A DNA stretch of 64,000 bases from Lachnospiraceae bacterium. Lineage in GTDB: Bacteria > Bacillota > Clostridia > Lachnospirales > Lachnospiraceae. The notes beneath the pieces were generated by a model. The model was not told the DNA's origin. It searched no databases and saw only the letters and a program-made list of their open reading frames with translations. The translations under genes and the position numbers were made by a program. Within the stretch, counting starts at the first letter, position 1. Every line of letters begins with the position of its first letter. The stretch covers positions 47,433-111,432 of the forward strand of contig JAEERY010000069.1 in assembly GCA_016286035.1 (NCBI GenBank), written 5' to 3'. Below, piece after piece: positions 43,291 through 52,540 of the stretch.

Positions 43291-45696
43291 TTAATCCGGC
43301 ATGAATTCGAGTACATCGTCATCACCGGGTGAAAACTCCAGTACGTCGCTTAGCTCCTCGGCATCACCTGCCGAGGGCAGCAATGAGCGGATAGCCTTAT
43401 CAACTTCTTCATATCTTCTCATCATCTCATCGTGTCCGGCATAAATGATCTCTTCATCTTTGCCGTCAGCCGCAGCTTCAAGTACTGCTGCCTTCTGAGA
43501 CAATTCCATTGCACCGATCATCTTTGAAGAGCTCTTAACAGAATGCACATATACCGCATAATTCTTCCAGTCTTTTTCTTCAAAGGCTTTCTTGATATTC
43601 TTTGTCTTTGTAACCTTTTCCTGTACATATTCGGTCAGCATCGAGATGTAAAGATCCTTATCGTTATTACAGAACACAAGACCTTTATCAGTATCAATAT
43701 CAGCGGTTCTAAGGATGTCAAATTCATCCTTATCCTGTTTAGTCTGCGTTTCTTCTCTGACTTCTTGAGTTTTTATGCGCTCTATCTTTTCCTCCGGCAG
43801 ATATTTCATCAGCATCTTTTCAAGCGCATAACTGTCTATGGGCTTTGTAAGATAATCCGAAAATCCCTCCTTAAGATATCTTTCCTTTGCTCCGACCACG
43901 GCATCAGCGGTAAGACATATGATGGGTGAAGCATTGCTTAAACCTCCGACAGTCTCTCTTATCCGATGCAGTGCCTGCGTACCGTCCATCTCGGGCATTC
44001 TCTGATCCATTAAGATAACGTCATAGTGTTTATCCTTTGCCATTGAAACGGCATCCGCACCGCATATGGCGGTATCCAGGATCATCTGTGTACTCTTTAG
44101 AAGATTTGTGACAACGGTCAGGTTTACTTTCGTATCATCCACTATGAGTACATGAGCTAAAGGCGCACGGAAGGATTCCCTGTAGATTCCGGCCTGCTGC
44201 ACATTTGCTTCAAACCTTGTCTGGAAATCTCCCATGGGAGCATCATTAACTATTCTTTGAGGGATCTTTACTATAAACTCGGAGCCTTTGCCGTATTCAC
44301 TTGAAACAGATATGCTTCCGTTCATCATATCCAGTAAACGTTTGGTTATGACAAGACCGAGACCCGTTCCCTCAACGGTACTGTTTTTTTCCATCTCAAG
44401 ACGCTGAAACTTATTAAAGAGCTTGTCTATATCTTTTTGTTTGATACCTATACCGGTATCCTTGACAGACATGATAAGCATGATCTCATCATCTTTTTTC
44501 TCACCGCCAAGCTTCATGCTAACCAAGCCCTTTTCGGTATATTTGACGGCATTCACGAGCAGATTTGAGAATATCTGCTTTACCCTGACCTCATCACCGT
44601 TCAGCTCATCCGGAAGCGACTGATCGACATCTATAACAAAATCAAGACCCTTGTCTGCCGCCTTTATATGTATCATGTTACTGAGTTCGTTTAACATTGA
44701 GCTTAACTGATACGGTGACTTTACAAGATCCATCTTTCCGGCTTCTATCTTCGAAAAGTCGAGGATATCATTTACGATGGCAAGCAGGTTTCGGCCCGCA
44801 TTCTCAACATCGGTCGCATAGACCACGATATTTTTAAGAGAATCCTTAACAGCATCCGAATCGTTCTTAACAAGATCCTGAGTCTGTCTTCCCTCGCGAA
44901 GTATCATCTCATTCATGCCAAGGACAGCATTTATGGGTGTCCTTATCTCATGGGACATGTTGGCCAAAAAATCACTCTTTGCAAGGTTGGCGCTCTCGGC
45001 ACGCACCTTCTCTTCCATCAGCCTTCCCTGCAGTCGTACAAAAGGTCTGACTATGATAAAGGACAGAGCACCTGCAACTAAAAGAGAGAATAATAGTATG
45101 ATAAGATAACTCATGACTGTGGTGCGCATCTGCGCAGACAGCTGAGCTTCAAACCATTCCGCCGTAAAATCCACGGCTATGATACCGGCTATCTGACCTT
45201 TTGAATCAAAAACCGGGCTGTATGCACTGTAAAACTCTCCCCATTTATCCGAATAAGGGACCTCATCCACAGAGGCTTTTCCCTTAGCCGCACTTGCAAG
45301 AGCATCCGTATACTTAACACTGTCACCGTATGATGCTGGACTTACCTGATCAAGGTCCATCGTAAAGACAAACTGTCCGTTGCCTTCATCCTTTATGCTG
45401 TAGATGTATTCAAGTTCCACATTGTCCCTGAAGATGGCAAGCTTGTTATACATATCCTTGTAAACATCGCTGCCAACATCCTCTTTTTTAAGATCTCTTA
45501 AAACATCACCGTCAACAGAAGCCGAGGCGCAGTTTGCTATATCCAGCATCCTCTGCTGAATGGCTTTGCGTATCGCAGATCTTTCTCTGTACACCGAAAC
45601 GCTGCAAAACAGGATACTCGATATGAGCAGGATCATCTCTACCATAAAAATGATCTTGGACGATATATGACTGTTGTTGTTAACTTCTTTCTTCAA
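43291..45696 (-). CDS. Hybrid sensor histidine kinase with REC and HPt domains
   Basis: Membrane signalling protein. Two membrane helices (about residues 15-35 and 193-216) bracket an extracellular sensor domain of about 155 residues (MDLDQVSPASYGDS, IAGIIAVDFTAEWF). A HisKA domain carries His249 in NMSHEIRTP, and a HATPase domain has VNAVKYTEKG and GTGLGLVITKRL. A receiver domain begins HVLIVDDTKVNLTV near 527 with Asp in DVILMDQRMPEMDG. The C-terminal HPt domain has VHSVKSSSKMIG near 715. No separate response regulator lies beside it. The start is TTG at 45696, with GAGGGG 8 bases upstream. It converges on the ABC-F gene with 4 bases between stops. Confidence 0.93.
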   Translation of the reverse strand: MKKEVNNNSHISSKIIFMVEMILLISSILFCSVSVYRERSAIRKAIQQRMLDIANCASASVDGDVLRDLKKEDVGSDVYKDMYNKLAIFRDNVELEYIYSIKDEGNGQFVFTMDLDQVSPASYGDSVKYTDALASAAKGKASVDEVPYSDKWGEFYSAYSPVFDSKGQIAGIIAVDFTAEWFEAQLSAQMRTTVMSYLIILLFSLLVAGALSFIIVRPFVRLQGRLMEEKVRAESANLAKSDFLANMSHEIRTPINAVLGMNEMILREGRQTQDLVKNDSDAVKDSLKNIVVYATDVENAGRNLLAIVNDILDFSKIEAGKMDLVKSPYQLSSMLNELSNMIHIKAADKGLDFVIDVDQSLPDELNGDEVRVKQIFSNLLVNAVKYTEKGLVSMKLGGEKKDDEIMLIMSVKDTGIGIKQKDIDKLFNKFQRLEMEKNSTVEGTGLGLVITKRLLDMMNGSISVSSEYGKGSEFIVKIPQRIVNDAPMGDFQTRFEANVQQAGIYRESFRAPLAHVLIVDDTKVNLTVVTNLLKSTQMILDTAICGADAVSMAKDKHYDVILMDQRMPEMDGTQALHRIRETVGGLSNASPIICLTADAVVGAKERYLKEGFSDYLTKPIDSYALEKMLMKYLPEEKIERIKTQEVREETQTKQDKDEFDILRTADIDTDKGLVFCNNDKDLYISMLTEYVQEKVTKTKNIKKAFEEKDWKNYAVYVHSVKSSSKMIGAMELSQKAAVLEAAADGKDEEIIYAGHDEMMRRYEEVDKAIRSLLPSAGDAEELSDVLEFSPGDDDVLEFMPD

Positions 45697-45773
45697 AAAA
45701 TATACCCCTCTTAAATACAGATACGAAGATTATATAATATAAATCCTTTGCAAAAAAGACATATAAATCAATG

Positions 45774-46979
45774 TTAAATATCTGTTAACATCTTAATGCT
45801 CTTACAGTCATTAAAGATCATGAAACGCTTTAGGGTTTTGTTAAGCTCATCCTTTAGTCTTTTTGTCTGACGGATATCTTTTCCCCACCAGAGCCCCTTT
45901 ACGATGAGAACACCTTCTTTTCTGTCAGCCACCGTATCTATCCTTCCGACAAACCTCTCCCCGTAGATGATCGGCAGTGTATAATATCCGTATTTTCTTT
46001 TTGCCGCAGGCGTGTATATCTCCCATGCGTAACTGTAATCAAAAAGGGCAAGGATAAGCGACTTATCCCACATGAGAGGATCTAAAGGCGCGATAAAAGA
46101 CATTCTTGGCTTTAGCTTTAATCCTCCTTTTATCACATCCTTCATGAGACCGTCATCTTCCGTAAGGTAGTAGAATAAAGGCTTTACCCCTTCAACTGTT
46201 ACTGGACATATCCTGCCTTCTTTCGTAAGTTTACCAAGGATCTTTTTTCGCATATCAGCCTTTAAGTCTATACCAAGAAACGCCGGGCTGTTCTTGTCCC
46301 ACAAAAGTCCGACCGCACCGATACGGCGAAGAACTCTCCACGATATAAAGCTCTCTTCATCTTTACAGGGATTTTTGGCATCTAAGATCTCTTTTGGCAG
46401 ATGCCTTACCGAAAGATCATAGTACTTGCGGCTTCCTTTTTTATGATGTATGACAAGATCTCCGTCGGTATAGAGCTGTTCGAGTACCGATCTTGCAGCA
46501 GGAGAGGGTTTTTGCCAGTTCCCGCTCCAGTGCATTGATGAATGCCAGAAGATTTCCCCTTTTATCGGAAGCATGTCACTCGATACGGGACCGTTCTTTT
46601 CTATGTAGCCGACAGCCTCGTCCTTCAGCTTATCAAGACCCTTAAACGTCTCACCCAGCTGTCTGCTCCTGTCCCTGTATGAGGAAAAATACGGCCAGTC
46701 CTTAACGGGCCATATGGAAAGCTCCTTGTCGGCATAATCCACCAAAAGCCTGTCCTTATACAAAAGCTCATCAAGCATGGATTTTTTAAATCCCTTTACC
46801 CTTGACTGAAGTGTCAGCTGTGCGTTTTTTCCGCAGACATCCACAGGGTCATACTGTATGCAGCCTGCCTGACAGACATACTCATAAGCTCCCTCTTTTT
46901 TGTTAAATCGATAGTCTCCGATCAGTCCCTGTCTTAAAAGTATGAACTGAGCGGCCTGTTTTTTTGTGATCGTTAACAT
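45774..46979 (-). CDS. HTH_42 DNA glycosylase, AlkX/YcaQ-like
   Basis: Winged-helix family that opens alkylated or crosslinked DNA bases. The N-terminal region reads AAQFILLRQGL, and the catalytic area is CIQYDPVDVCGKNAQL, with Gln-Tyr-Asp. That corresponds to the QxD motif of E. coli YcaQ/AlkX rather than the QxQ of AlkZ. WPVKDWPYFSSYRDR, IFWHSSMHWSGNW and YYTLPIIYGERFVGRID are other family stretches. The length of 401 residues is typical. It starts 12 bases after the AlkZ-related gene and is probably co-transcribed with it. The damaged base handled is unknown. Confidence 0.85.
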   Translation of the reverse strand: MLTITKKQAAQFILLRQGLIGDYRFNKKEGAYEYVCQAGCIQYDPVDVCGKNAQLTLQSRVKGFKKSMLDELLYKDRLLVDYADKELSIWPVKDWPYFSSYRDRSRQLGETFKGLDKLKDEAVGYIEKNGPVSSDMLPIKGEIFWHSSMHWSGNWQKPSPAARSVLEQLYTDGDLVIHHKKGSRKYYDLSVRHLPKEILDAKNPCKDEESFISWRVLRRIGAVGLLWDKNSPAFLGIDLKADMRKKILGKLTKEGRICPVTVEGVKPLFYYLTEDDGLMKDVIKGGLKLKPRMSFIAPLDPLMWDKSLILALFDYSYAWEIYTPAAKRKYGYYTLPIIYGERFVGRIDTVADRKEGVLIVKGLWWGKDIRQTKRLKDELNKTLKRFMIFNDCKSIKMLTDI

Positions 46980-46991
46980 GATCCGTTCCTG

Positions 46992-47684
46992 TCATTTAAG
47001 AATCTTTTCTATCAGCGCTTTATCTGCATCAGGAAGTATCTTTTTTAGATGTGTGACTATCTTTTCATAGGATTTCTCAGGGCTTCTCTTATATACGGAA
47101 TCACAAAACTTCTTTCCAAGAAACTTTTCGGGTGTCGAATACTGAGCGACTCCCCACCCGTATCTGTTTCCGTATCTGTCCGTTGAATATATAAAATCAC
47201 TGATAAGAACATAGCACTGCTTTTCAAGTCTCGTTATCATGGTATCAAAACCTTTTCGTCCGTTCTTTCCGTAATGTCCCAAAAGTTTTAACTGCTTTGA
47301 CATGACGGGTGCATTGGCATCGAGAAGCTCAAACAGTTCCTTGTCGCGGATAGAGGCGAGTCCGTCGTCAAACCTTGCGTCAAAATCGTATCCGTCACGT
47401 CTGAAATTGGCAAAATCGGGAAACCATTTAGGACTGATATACATAGCCTTGTTTTTAAGAAACTTTCCGTAGGCACACTTCATCTGACTGATAACCGGTC
47501 CTTTCCATTCCCATGCGGGCCAGAATCCGTTATCCCCGTCGTTATACCAACAGCCGGGTGCTATGTGTTCCTCTATGGAAAAGCCCTCTACCTCATTTTT
47601 AAAAAAGGGTACAAATCCCAGTTCATCGATCACATCCATGAGCCCTGTCATGGAATCTATCTTAAAATCATCAGAAAAGGTCAT
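46992..47684 (-). CDS. AlkZ-related protein of unknown function
   Basis: A soluble 230-residue protein with many aromatic residues. Notable segments are VDELGFVPFFKNEVEGFSIE, GCWYNDGDNGFWPAWEWKGP and ISDFIYSTDRYGNRYGWGV. I recall proteins of this kind being annotated next to HTH_42 glycosylases, which matches its place here, but I see no catalytic motif I can name. Close coupling to the glycosylase gene implies a joint role in base repair or damage recognition (inference). The gene has its stop 12 bases from the next start, and a terminator upstream marks this as the first gene of the pair. Confidence 0.7.
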   Translation of the reverse strand: MTFSDDFKIDSMTGLMDVIDELGFVPFFKNEVEGFSIEEHIAPGCWYNDGDNGFWPAWEWKGPVISQMKCAYGKFLKNKAMYISPKWFPDFANFRRDGYDFDARFDDGLASIRDKELFELLDANAPVMSKQLKLLGHYGKNGRKGFDTMITRLEKQCYVLISDFIYSTDRYGNRYGWGVAQYSTPEKFLGKKFCDSVYKRSPEKSYEKIVTHLKKILPDADKALIEKILK

Positions 47685-47696
47685 AGAACAACTCCC

Positions 47697-47741
47697 AAAT
47701 AAAACAAAATAACCCCAGGGGGATCACCCCTAAGGTTATTC
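47697..47741 (-). terminator. Terminator of the anchored-protein gene
   Basis: AATAACC and GGTTATT with inner GGGG/CCCC pairs form a long hairpin, followed on the minus strand by TTTTGTTTTATTT. It lies between the gene ending at 47776 and the AlkZ-related gene. Confidence 0.9.
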
Positions 47742-47775
47742 TAACATATATCACTGTTCTAACTTAAGCATAAAT

Positions 47776-48753
47776 TTAGCGTATATTCATATCCGCACAT
47801 ACATAATCGTACTTTTCATTCTCATTTCCTCCAATGACGATCCTGTAGTCACCTTTTGGAAGAGTCCCGTACATTCCGAGATTAAACTCAACTTCTCTCT
47901 CACTCCCTTTGCCTACCACAGCATTGTAAGTGGGGAAAGTGGCATAATAAAGATCTAATCCCGGATTCTTATGAAAGTAATACCATTTGCCGTCAACCTT
48001 TACTTCTACTCTTACAAAGATGGAACTGTCGCAAAAGTTCCAGTCGGTGTCACCGTTATTTACAAGCCTTATCGTTGCGATCAAAGATCCCTCATTATCA
48101 TCAAGCTGTATAAGAGCAGCTTCAATACGCTCAGCTGTCATGTCATCAGTAACGTAAGAAAGCGTCAGCATATCCGAATTCCACTTGTGATCCGCATATG
48201 ACAGCGGGCGAAAACAGCTCATATCCCTTATGTTTTCAACTTCGGCTACTCTATGAAAGTCATGTTTGTCTGCCTCAAGGAAATAGTCCATGTCAAGATC
48301 GCATCTGTAAACATTTCCAAGCGGAGTTATAAGATAACCGTCTGATAAGACAAAGGTCTCTCCGCACCCGTCATAGTCACTTTTAAATTTCCTCGGTGTT
48401 ATCGTAACGGCATACATCGGATAGGTTATCTTATTCTTATTCCAGTATAAGGCTTTTCTTCCTTTGCTCTGCATCAGTTTATACACATGCTCTGTATCCG
48501 CTTTTACGATTTCTTTAGACCACCCTCTGTGCGCGATCCATTCCATGGTCTTTGAGTCGTATCTTACAGTTTCAACCTCATACCAGTCGGCATCGATCTC
48601 ATCAAGCTGTTCAAGCTCTGGTATCTTTCCATATCCTGTGATCTTAAGTACAGCGATCAGAGTTATGAGCAAAACAGTAACGAGAACAGTGCTTTTTGCA
48701 AAGGCCCTTATCTTTTTATTATTTGCATATATATACTTTATCCTTCCATGCAT
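47776..48753 (-). CDS. Membrane-anchored protein with C-terminal Ig-like domain
   Basis: One N-terminal membrane helix (residues 18-38) places the rest outside. The first 190 residues are unrecognised. The last 110 read as a bacterial Ig-like beta domain: ATIRLVNNGDTDWNF, FVRVEVKVDGKWYYF, REVEFNLGMYGTLPKGDYRI. That ending is common in Firmicute surface lipoproteins. AGGGAGAAAGAT precedes the ATG. It forms a single-gene unit between its promoter and terminator. Function is unknown. Confidence 0.75.
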   Translation of the reverse strand: MHGRIKYIYANNKKIRAFAKSTVLVTVLLITLIAVLKITGYGKIPELEQLDEIDADWYEVETVRYDSKTMEWIAHRGWSKEIVKADTEHVYKLMQSKGRKALYWNKNKITYPMYAVTITPRKFKSDYDGCGETFVLSDGYLITPLGNVYRCDLDMDYFLEADKHDFHRVAEVENIRDMSCFRPLSYADHKWNSDMLTLSYVTDDMTAERIEAALIQLDDNEGSLIATIRLVNNGDTDWNFCDSSIFVRVEVKVDGKWYYFHKNPGLDLYYATFPTYNAVVGKGSEREVEFNLGMYGTLPKGDYRIVIGGNENEKYDYVCADMNIR

Positions 48754-48788
48754 ATCTTTCTCCCTGTAAACACGAACCGTGATCAGCC

Positions 48789-48818
48789 TTATATGATATA
48801 AACAGCTGACAGGGTCAA
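48789..48818 (-). promoter_or_regulatory. Candidate promoter of the anchored-protein gene
   Basis: Minus-strand TTGACC (48813-48818), 17 to 18 bases, then CATATAA (48789-48795). The match at -10 is moderate. Confidence 0.4.
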
Positions 48819-48869
48819 AGCGTTACAGGGATTTCTTTTTATCAGGTATTCTACAAAACTGTTTTTTAA

Positions 48870-48910
48870 GATAGCAAAAACCCTGCAGAACATCTTTGTC
48901 TGCAAGGTTT
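48870..48910 (-). terminator. Terminator of the fatty-acid operon
   Basis: AAACC, one mismatch, TGCAGA pair with TCTGCA, mismatch, GGTTT around a 9-base loop, followed on the minus strand by TTTTTGC. It lies 17 bases after the fabT stop. Confidence 0.88.
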
Positions 48911-48926
48911 AATATCGTCGTATGTA

Positions 48927-49370
48927 TCAGTCCTGTGGTGTGAAGAACTTATCAAGCTTTATAAGGCATTTATAAAGCATCCTCTTCTCATCATCGTCAA
49001 GATCAGAAACTGCAGCCTTTATCATCTTTTTATGAAAGTCGCGGTGATGGTAGAAAGCCTTCTTTCCTCTTTCGGTGAGGGTTGTATATACAACACGCTT
49101 ATCCTCTTTGCTGCGGTTTCTTTCAATATATCCTTTTTTCTCAAGTCCGTTCATATTGGTTGTGAGAGTTCCGACGGTAACCGAAAGACATTTCGCGATC
49201 TCCGACATGTTTTTGGGTTCTCCGATACCTACAGCCTCTATGATATGCATATCGTTATTCGTAATGTCCTTGAATTCCTCGGTTATCACTGCCTGTGATT
49301 CCACAGCCATCACATGATTAAAGAGATTAACGAGCATCTCGTTTAATCCTTTGTTGTATTTTCCTTCCAT
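48927..49370 (-). CDS. fabT: MarR family repressor, FabT-like
   Basis: Controls fatty-acid synthesis genes in lactic bacteria and clostridia. The winged-helix core reads LNEMLVNLFNHVMAVESQAV, DMHIIEAVGIGEPKNMSEIA, VTVGTLTTNMNGLEKKGYIE and RSKEDKRVVYTTLTERG. I place the start at 49370 (MEGKYNK), with AGAGGG close upstream; frames extending to 49433 lack a site. Usual order puts fabT first in the operon, but here it is last, after fabH. The TTTGA..TCAAA palindromes at the acpP promoter match known FabT sites, supporting autoregulation of the whole operon. Confidence 0.87.
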   Translation of the reverse strand: MEGKYNKGLNEMLVNLFNHVMAVESQAVITEEFKDITNNDMHIIEAVGIGEPKNMSEIAKCLSVTVGTLTTNMNGLEKKGYIERNRSKEDKRVVYTTLTERGKKAFYHHRDFHKKMIKAAVSDLDDDEKRMLYKCLIKLDKFFTPQD

Positions 49371-49410
49371 ATTCCCTCTCATCAGTGATCTAAATACCAC
49401 AGCAATTATA

Positions 49411-50370
49411 TCATACTTCCATAAGACATGCACTATAAGTAAGACCCGCTCCGAAACCGGACATGACTATCTTCATGCCCTCTTTTAGCCTTCCTTCTTT
49501 TCTTATCTCATCGATAAGAAGCGGTATGGAAGCCGACGAAGTGTTACCAAGTCTCTCTACGTTGGTCGGAAACTTTGATATATCCGCTTTGAGTCTTTTT
49601 GAAATGGTCTCTATTATCCTTAAGTTTGCCTGATGGAGCAGAAACATATCTATATCATCCGGTGACAGTCCCTCATCAAAAAGCAGTTCACTTATCGTAT
49701 CGGTCACCACGCGTGTGGCAAATCTGAATACCTCTTTTCCGTCCATCGAGACATATTTGTATGTCTGAACCCCTCTGTAAAAAGCACTCATCGAATCTCT
49801 CTGCCAGCAAAAGAGCACATCATCCTTTAGACCGTTGCTCTTTTGAATGAACTTAAACGGCCTGTCATCTCTTTCAAGATACACAGCCCCCGCACCGTCT
49901 CCGAAAAGTATGCATGTGGTACGGTCCGACCAGTTGATCATATTTGACATCACCTCTGCACCTATAACAAGAGCGTTTTTATATATGCCTTTCGAGATAT
50001 ATACATCCGCCGTGTTCAGAGCAAACAAAAATCCCGCACAGGCTGCATTAAGATCAAAGGCAACGGCGCTGTAAGCTCCTATATATTTCTGAACCTGGCA
50101 TGCAATGCACGGAAGAGCCTGTTCCGCAGAGCATGTGGCAACGATTATCATATCTATTTTGCTTGGATCTGCTCCCGCATCCAAAAGCGCATTCCTTGCC
50201 GCATTGCCCGCGAGTTCATCCACTGTCTCTCCTGTGGCGATATGTCTGCTCTCAATGCCTGTCCTTTCTTTTATCCAGTCATCTGAAGTATCAACAAACC
50301 TTGAAAGTTCATCGTTTGTCACGGCTTTATTTGGGATTGCACTTCCTGTTCCCATTATTCTTATTGACAT
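49411..50370 (-). CDS. fabH: 3-oxoacyl-ACP synthase III
   Basis: Starts fatty-acid chains by condensing an acyl-CoA with malonyl-ACP. The catalytic Cys111 is in LNAACAGFLFAL, the His in LLHQANLRIIE near residue 240 and the Asn in ERLGNTSSASIP near 270. The N-terminus has GTGSAIPNKAVTND and DWIKERTGIESR. The length of 319 residues is normal. It follows accDA by 24 bases. The primer preference cannot be read directly. Confidence 0.96.
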   Translation of the reverse strand: MSIRIMGTGSAIPNKAVTNDELSRFVDTSDDWIKERTGIESRHIATGETVDELAGNAARNALLDAGADPSKIDMIIVATCSAEQALPCIACQVQKYIGAYSAVAFDLNAACAGFLFALNTADVYISKGIYKNALVIGAEVMSNMINWSDRTTCILFGDGAGAVYLERDDRPFKFIQKSNGLKDDVLFCWQRDSMSAFYRGVQTYKYVSMDGKEVFRFATRVVTDTISELLFDEGLSPDDIDMFLLHQANLRIIETISKRLKADISKFPTNVERLGNTSSASIPLLIDEIRKEGRLKEGMKIVMSGFGAGLTYSACLMEV

Positions 50371-50394
50371 TTATGATACTCTCCCCCTGATCGT

Positions 50395-52098
50395 CTAAAA
50401 GTTACGGAAACGCTCATATCTTTCCTGACGGATCTCTTCTGCGCACTTTCCCTTGTACTTTTCCAGAAAGGCACATATCTCCTTTTTAAGATTCCTTCCG
50501 ATTGCTTCCTTGGTCACCTCATCGGCACCGCCGTACTCGGGTATTATCTTTTCTATGACCTTGAGGTTTAAAAGATCCGTGGCAGTGATCTTCATGACCT
50601 CGCTTGCTTCTTTGGCTCTGTTTGAATCCTTCCAGAGGATGGAAGCGAAACCTTCCGGTGAGAGGATGGAGTATGTGGCATTTTCAAGCATCCATACTTC
50701 GTTTCCCACGGCAGTCGCTAGTGCTCCTCCGCTTCCGCCCTCACCTACCAGAATGCACAGTATCGGCACCCTCAGATCAGACATACCCATAAGGTTTTTA
50801 GCGATGCTCTCTCCCATGCCTCTCTCTTCCGCTTCCATCCCCGGATAGGCACCCGGAGTGTTCACAAAGCAGATGACGGGACGATTGAAATGCTCTGCCT
50901 GTTTCATCAGCCTTAATGCTTTTCTGTAGCCTTCAGGCATAGGCATTCCAAAATTCTTCTTCCTGTAATCCTCGGGATTTTTTCCTCTGTCTTCGGATAT
51001 GACGGTAACGGGCTGGTTCCCTATAAAGCCCACCCCTCCCACAATGGAAGGGTCATCCCTGAACGCTCTGTCTCCGTGAGCCTCGATGAAAACATCAAAT
51101 ATGTATTCTATGTAATCAAGTCCCTGAGGTCTTGCAGCCTGTCTTACACCTCTTACCTTTTCCCAGGCCGTCTTGGGCGTGGAATAATGCATCCTCTCAT
51201 TTATAAGCTCGCTTATCTTATACTCGGTATCTGTCTCATCAAAGTCGGAATAGTTTCCCTCAATACTCTTATGAGACTTTATCATGAAATATAAGGTCTT
51301 CTTTAGATTTTTCCTCTCAACGATACCGTCTATAAGTCCGTGCTCAAGTAAAAACTCCGAAGTCTGAAAGCCTTCAGGCAGTTCCTGTCCTATGGTCTGT
51401 CTGATGACCCTGGGACCCGCAAAGCCGATTAAAGCTTTGGGCTCAGCCATTATCACATCACCAAGCATCGCAAAAGAAGCCGTAACACCGCCGGTAGTGG
51501 GATCGGTGAGTATCGTGCAGTACAAAAGGCCTGCCGCTTTAAGTCTGGCGACCGCTGCAGAGGTCTTTGCCATCTGCATGAGCGATACTATCCCCTCCTG
51601 CATCCTTGCACCGCCCGAACAGCAAAAGACAAATACGGGAAGACGTTCGCTTATAGCCCTCTCTATTGCAAGAGTGAGCTTCTCACCGACCGTATGACCC
51701 ATACTGGCCATCATGAACCTTGAGTCACATATCCCGATGACCGCACTTTCTCCGAAGATCCTGCACTTTCCGATCGTTAAGGCTTCATCAAGACCTGTCC
51801 TTTCCTTTGCCTCTAAAACCTTTTCTTCATAGCCTGCAAACTCTAAGGGATTTGATATCTTAATACCTTCGTTCCATGCTTCAAAAGTACCCTTGTCAGC
51901 AACCATCGATATCCTGTTTGGAGTCTTGACCCTGAAATAAAAACCGCAGTTACAGCAGATATATTTAAGTTTTACGACCCTTTGTCTTTCCACCATCTCA
52001 CCGCATTTCGGACACGGGATATACTCTTTGTCGTTTCCCGAGATACCCCTTACCTGAAAAGGTGCGGATGTCTTTTTCCTTATCTTTAAAAAGCTCAT
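50395..52098 (-). CDS. Fused acetyl-CoA carboxylase carboxyltransferase, beta plus alpha (AccD-AccA)
   Basis: One 567-residue chain joins both carboxyltransferase subunits. The AccD part (to about residue 280) has the zinc ribbon Cys29, Cys32, Cys48, Cys51, then [17 protein letters not shown] and [16 protein letters not shown]. The AccA part has [34 protein letters not shown] and [16 protein letters not shown]. It makes malonyl-CoA with a biotin carrier (AccB) and biotin carboxylase (AccC), neither of which is encoded here. The fused form removes the usual stoichiometry between two separate genes. Confidence 0.95.
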   Translation of the reverse strand: MSFLKIRKKTSAPFQVRGISGNDKEYIPCPKCGEMVERQRVVKLKYICCNCGFYFRVKTPNRISMVADKGTFEAWNEGIKISNPLEFAGYEEKVLEAKERTGLDEALTIGKCRIFGESAVIGICDSRFMMASMGHTVGEKLTLAIERAISERLPVFVFCCSGGARMQEGIVSLMQMAKTSAAVARLKAAGLLYCTILTDPTTGGVTASFAMLGDVIMAEPKALIGFAGPRVIRQTIGQELPEGFQTSEFLLEHGLIDGIVERKNLKKTLYFMIKSHKSIEGNYSDFDETDTEYKISELINERMHYSTPKTAWEKVRGVRQAARPQGLDYIEYIFDVFIEAHGDRAFRDDPSIVGGVGFIGNQPVTVISEDRGKNPEDYRKKNFGMPMPEGYRKALRLMKQAEHFNRPVICFVNTPGAYPGMEAEERGMGESIAKNLMGMSDLRVPILCILVGEGGSGGALATAVGNEVWMLENATYSILSPEGFASILWKDSNRAKEASEVMKITATDLLNLKVIEKIIPEYGGADEVTKEAIGRNLKKEICAFLEKYKGKCAEEIRQERYERFRNF

Positions 52099-52111
52099 AA
52101 CAACACTCCCC

Positions 52112-52540
52112 TTAACCGATAGCGAATGTCAGGGTAGCCTCGGCGACCTTTACACCGTCAACCTTTGCTACGGCCTCTCCTATCCCCATGGGTCCCTTTA
52201 TCTTTATGATCTGTGTCTCAAGTATGAGCACGTCTCCGGGGATCACCTTTTTCCTGAATCTGGCTTTATCGATCCCTGCAAAGTATGCAGTCTTCCCCTT
52301 CATCTTTGGATTCGACAAAAGTGCAACGGCTCCCACCTGAGCCAGTGCCTCTATGATGAGTACTCCCGGCATCACGGGATTGTTTGGGAAATGTCCCTGA
52401 AAGAACTGCTCATTTGCGCTGACACACTTCTTTCCGACTGCCTTTTGTCCCTCTTCAATCTGTTCGATGCTGTCTATGAGTAAAAAAGGATATCTGTGCG
52501 GTATCACTTCCATTATCTTTTCAATGTTCATTAAAGACAT
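52112..52540 (-). CDS. fabZ: 3-hydroxyacyl-ACP dehydratase
   Basis: Dehydrates 3-hydroxyacyl-ACP in the elongation cycle. The hot-dog fold motif has His50 in [20 protein letters not shown] with Glu64, and the N-terminus holds [12 protein letters not shown] keep the ATG at 52540: GGGGG is 7 bases upstream. It overlaps the fabF stop by 10 bases; a second ATG at 52531 is too far from the site. No FabA-type isomerase is present, so how unsaturated acids are made is unclear. Confidence 0.96.
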   Translation of the reverse strand: MSLMNIEKIMEVIPHRYPFLLIDSIEQIEEGQKAVGKKCVSANEQFFQGHFPNNPVMPGVLIIEALAQVGAVALLSNPKMKGKTAYFAGIDKARFRKKVIPGDVLILETQIIKIKGPMGIGEAVAKVDGVKVAEATLTFAIG

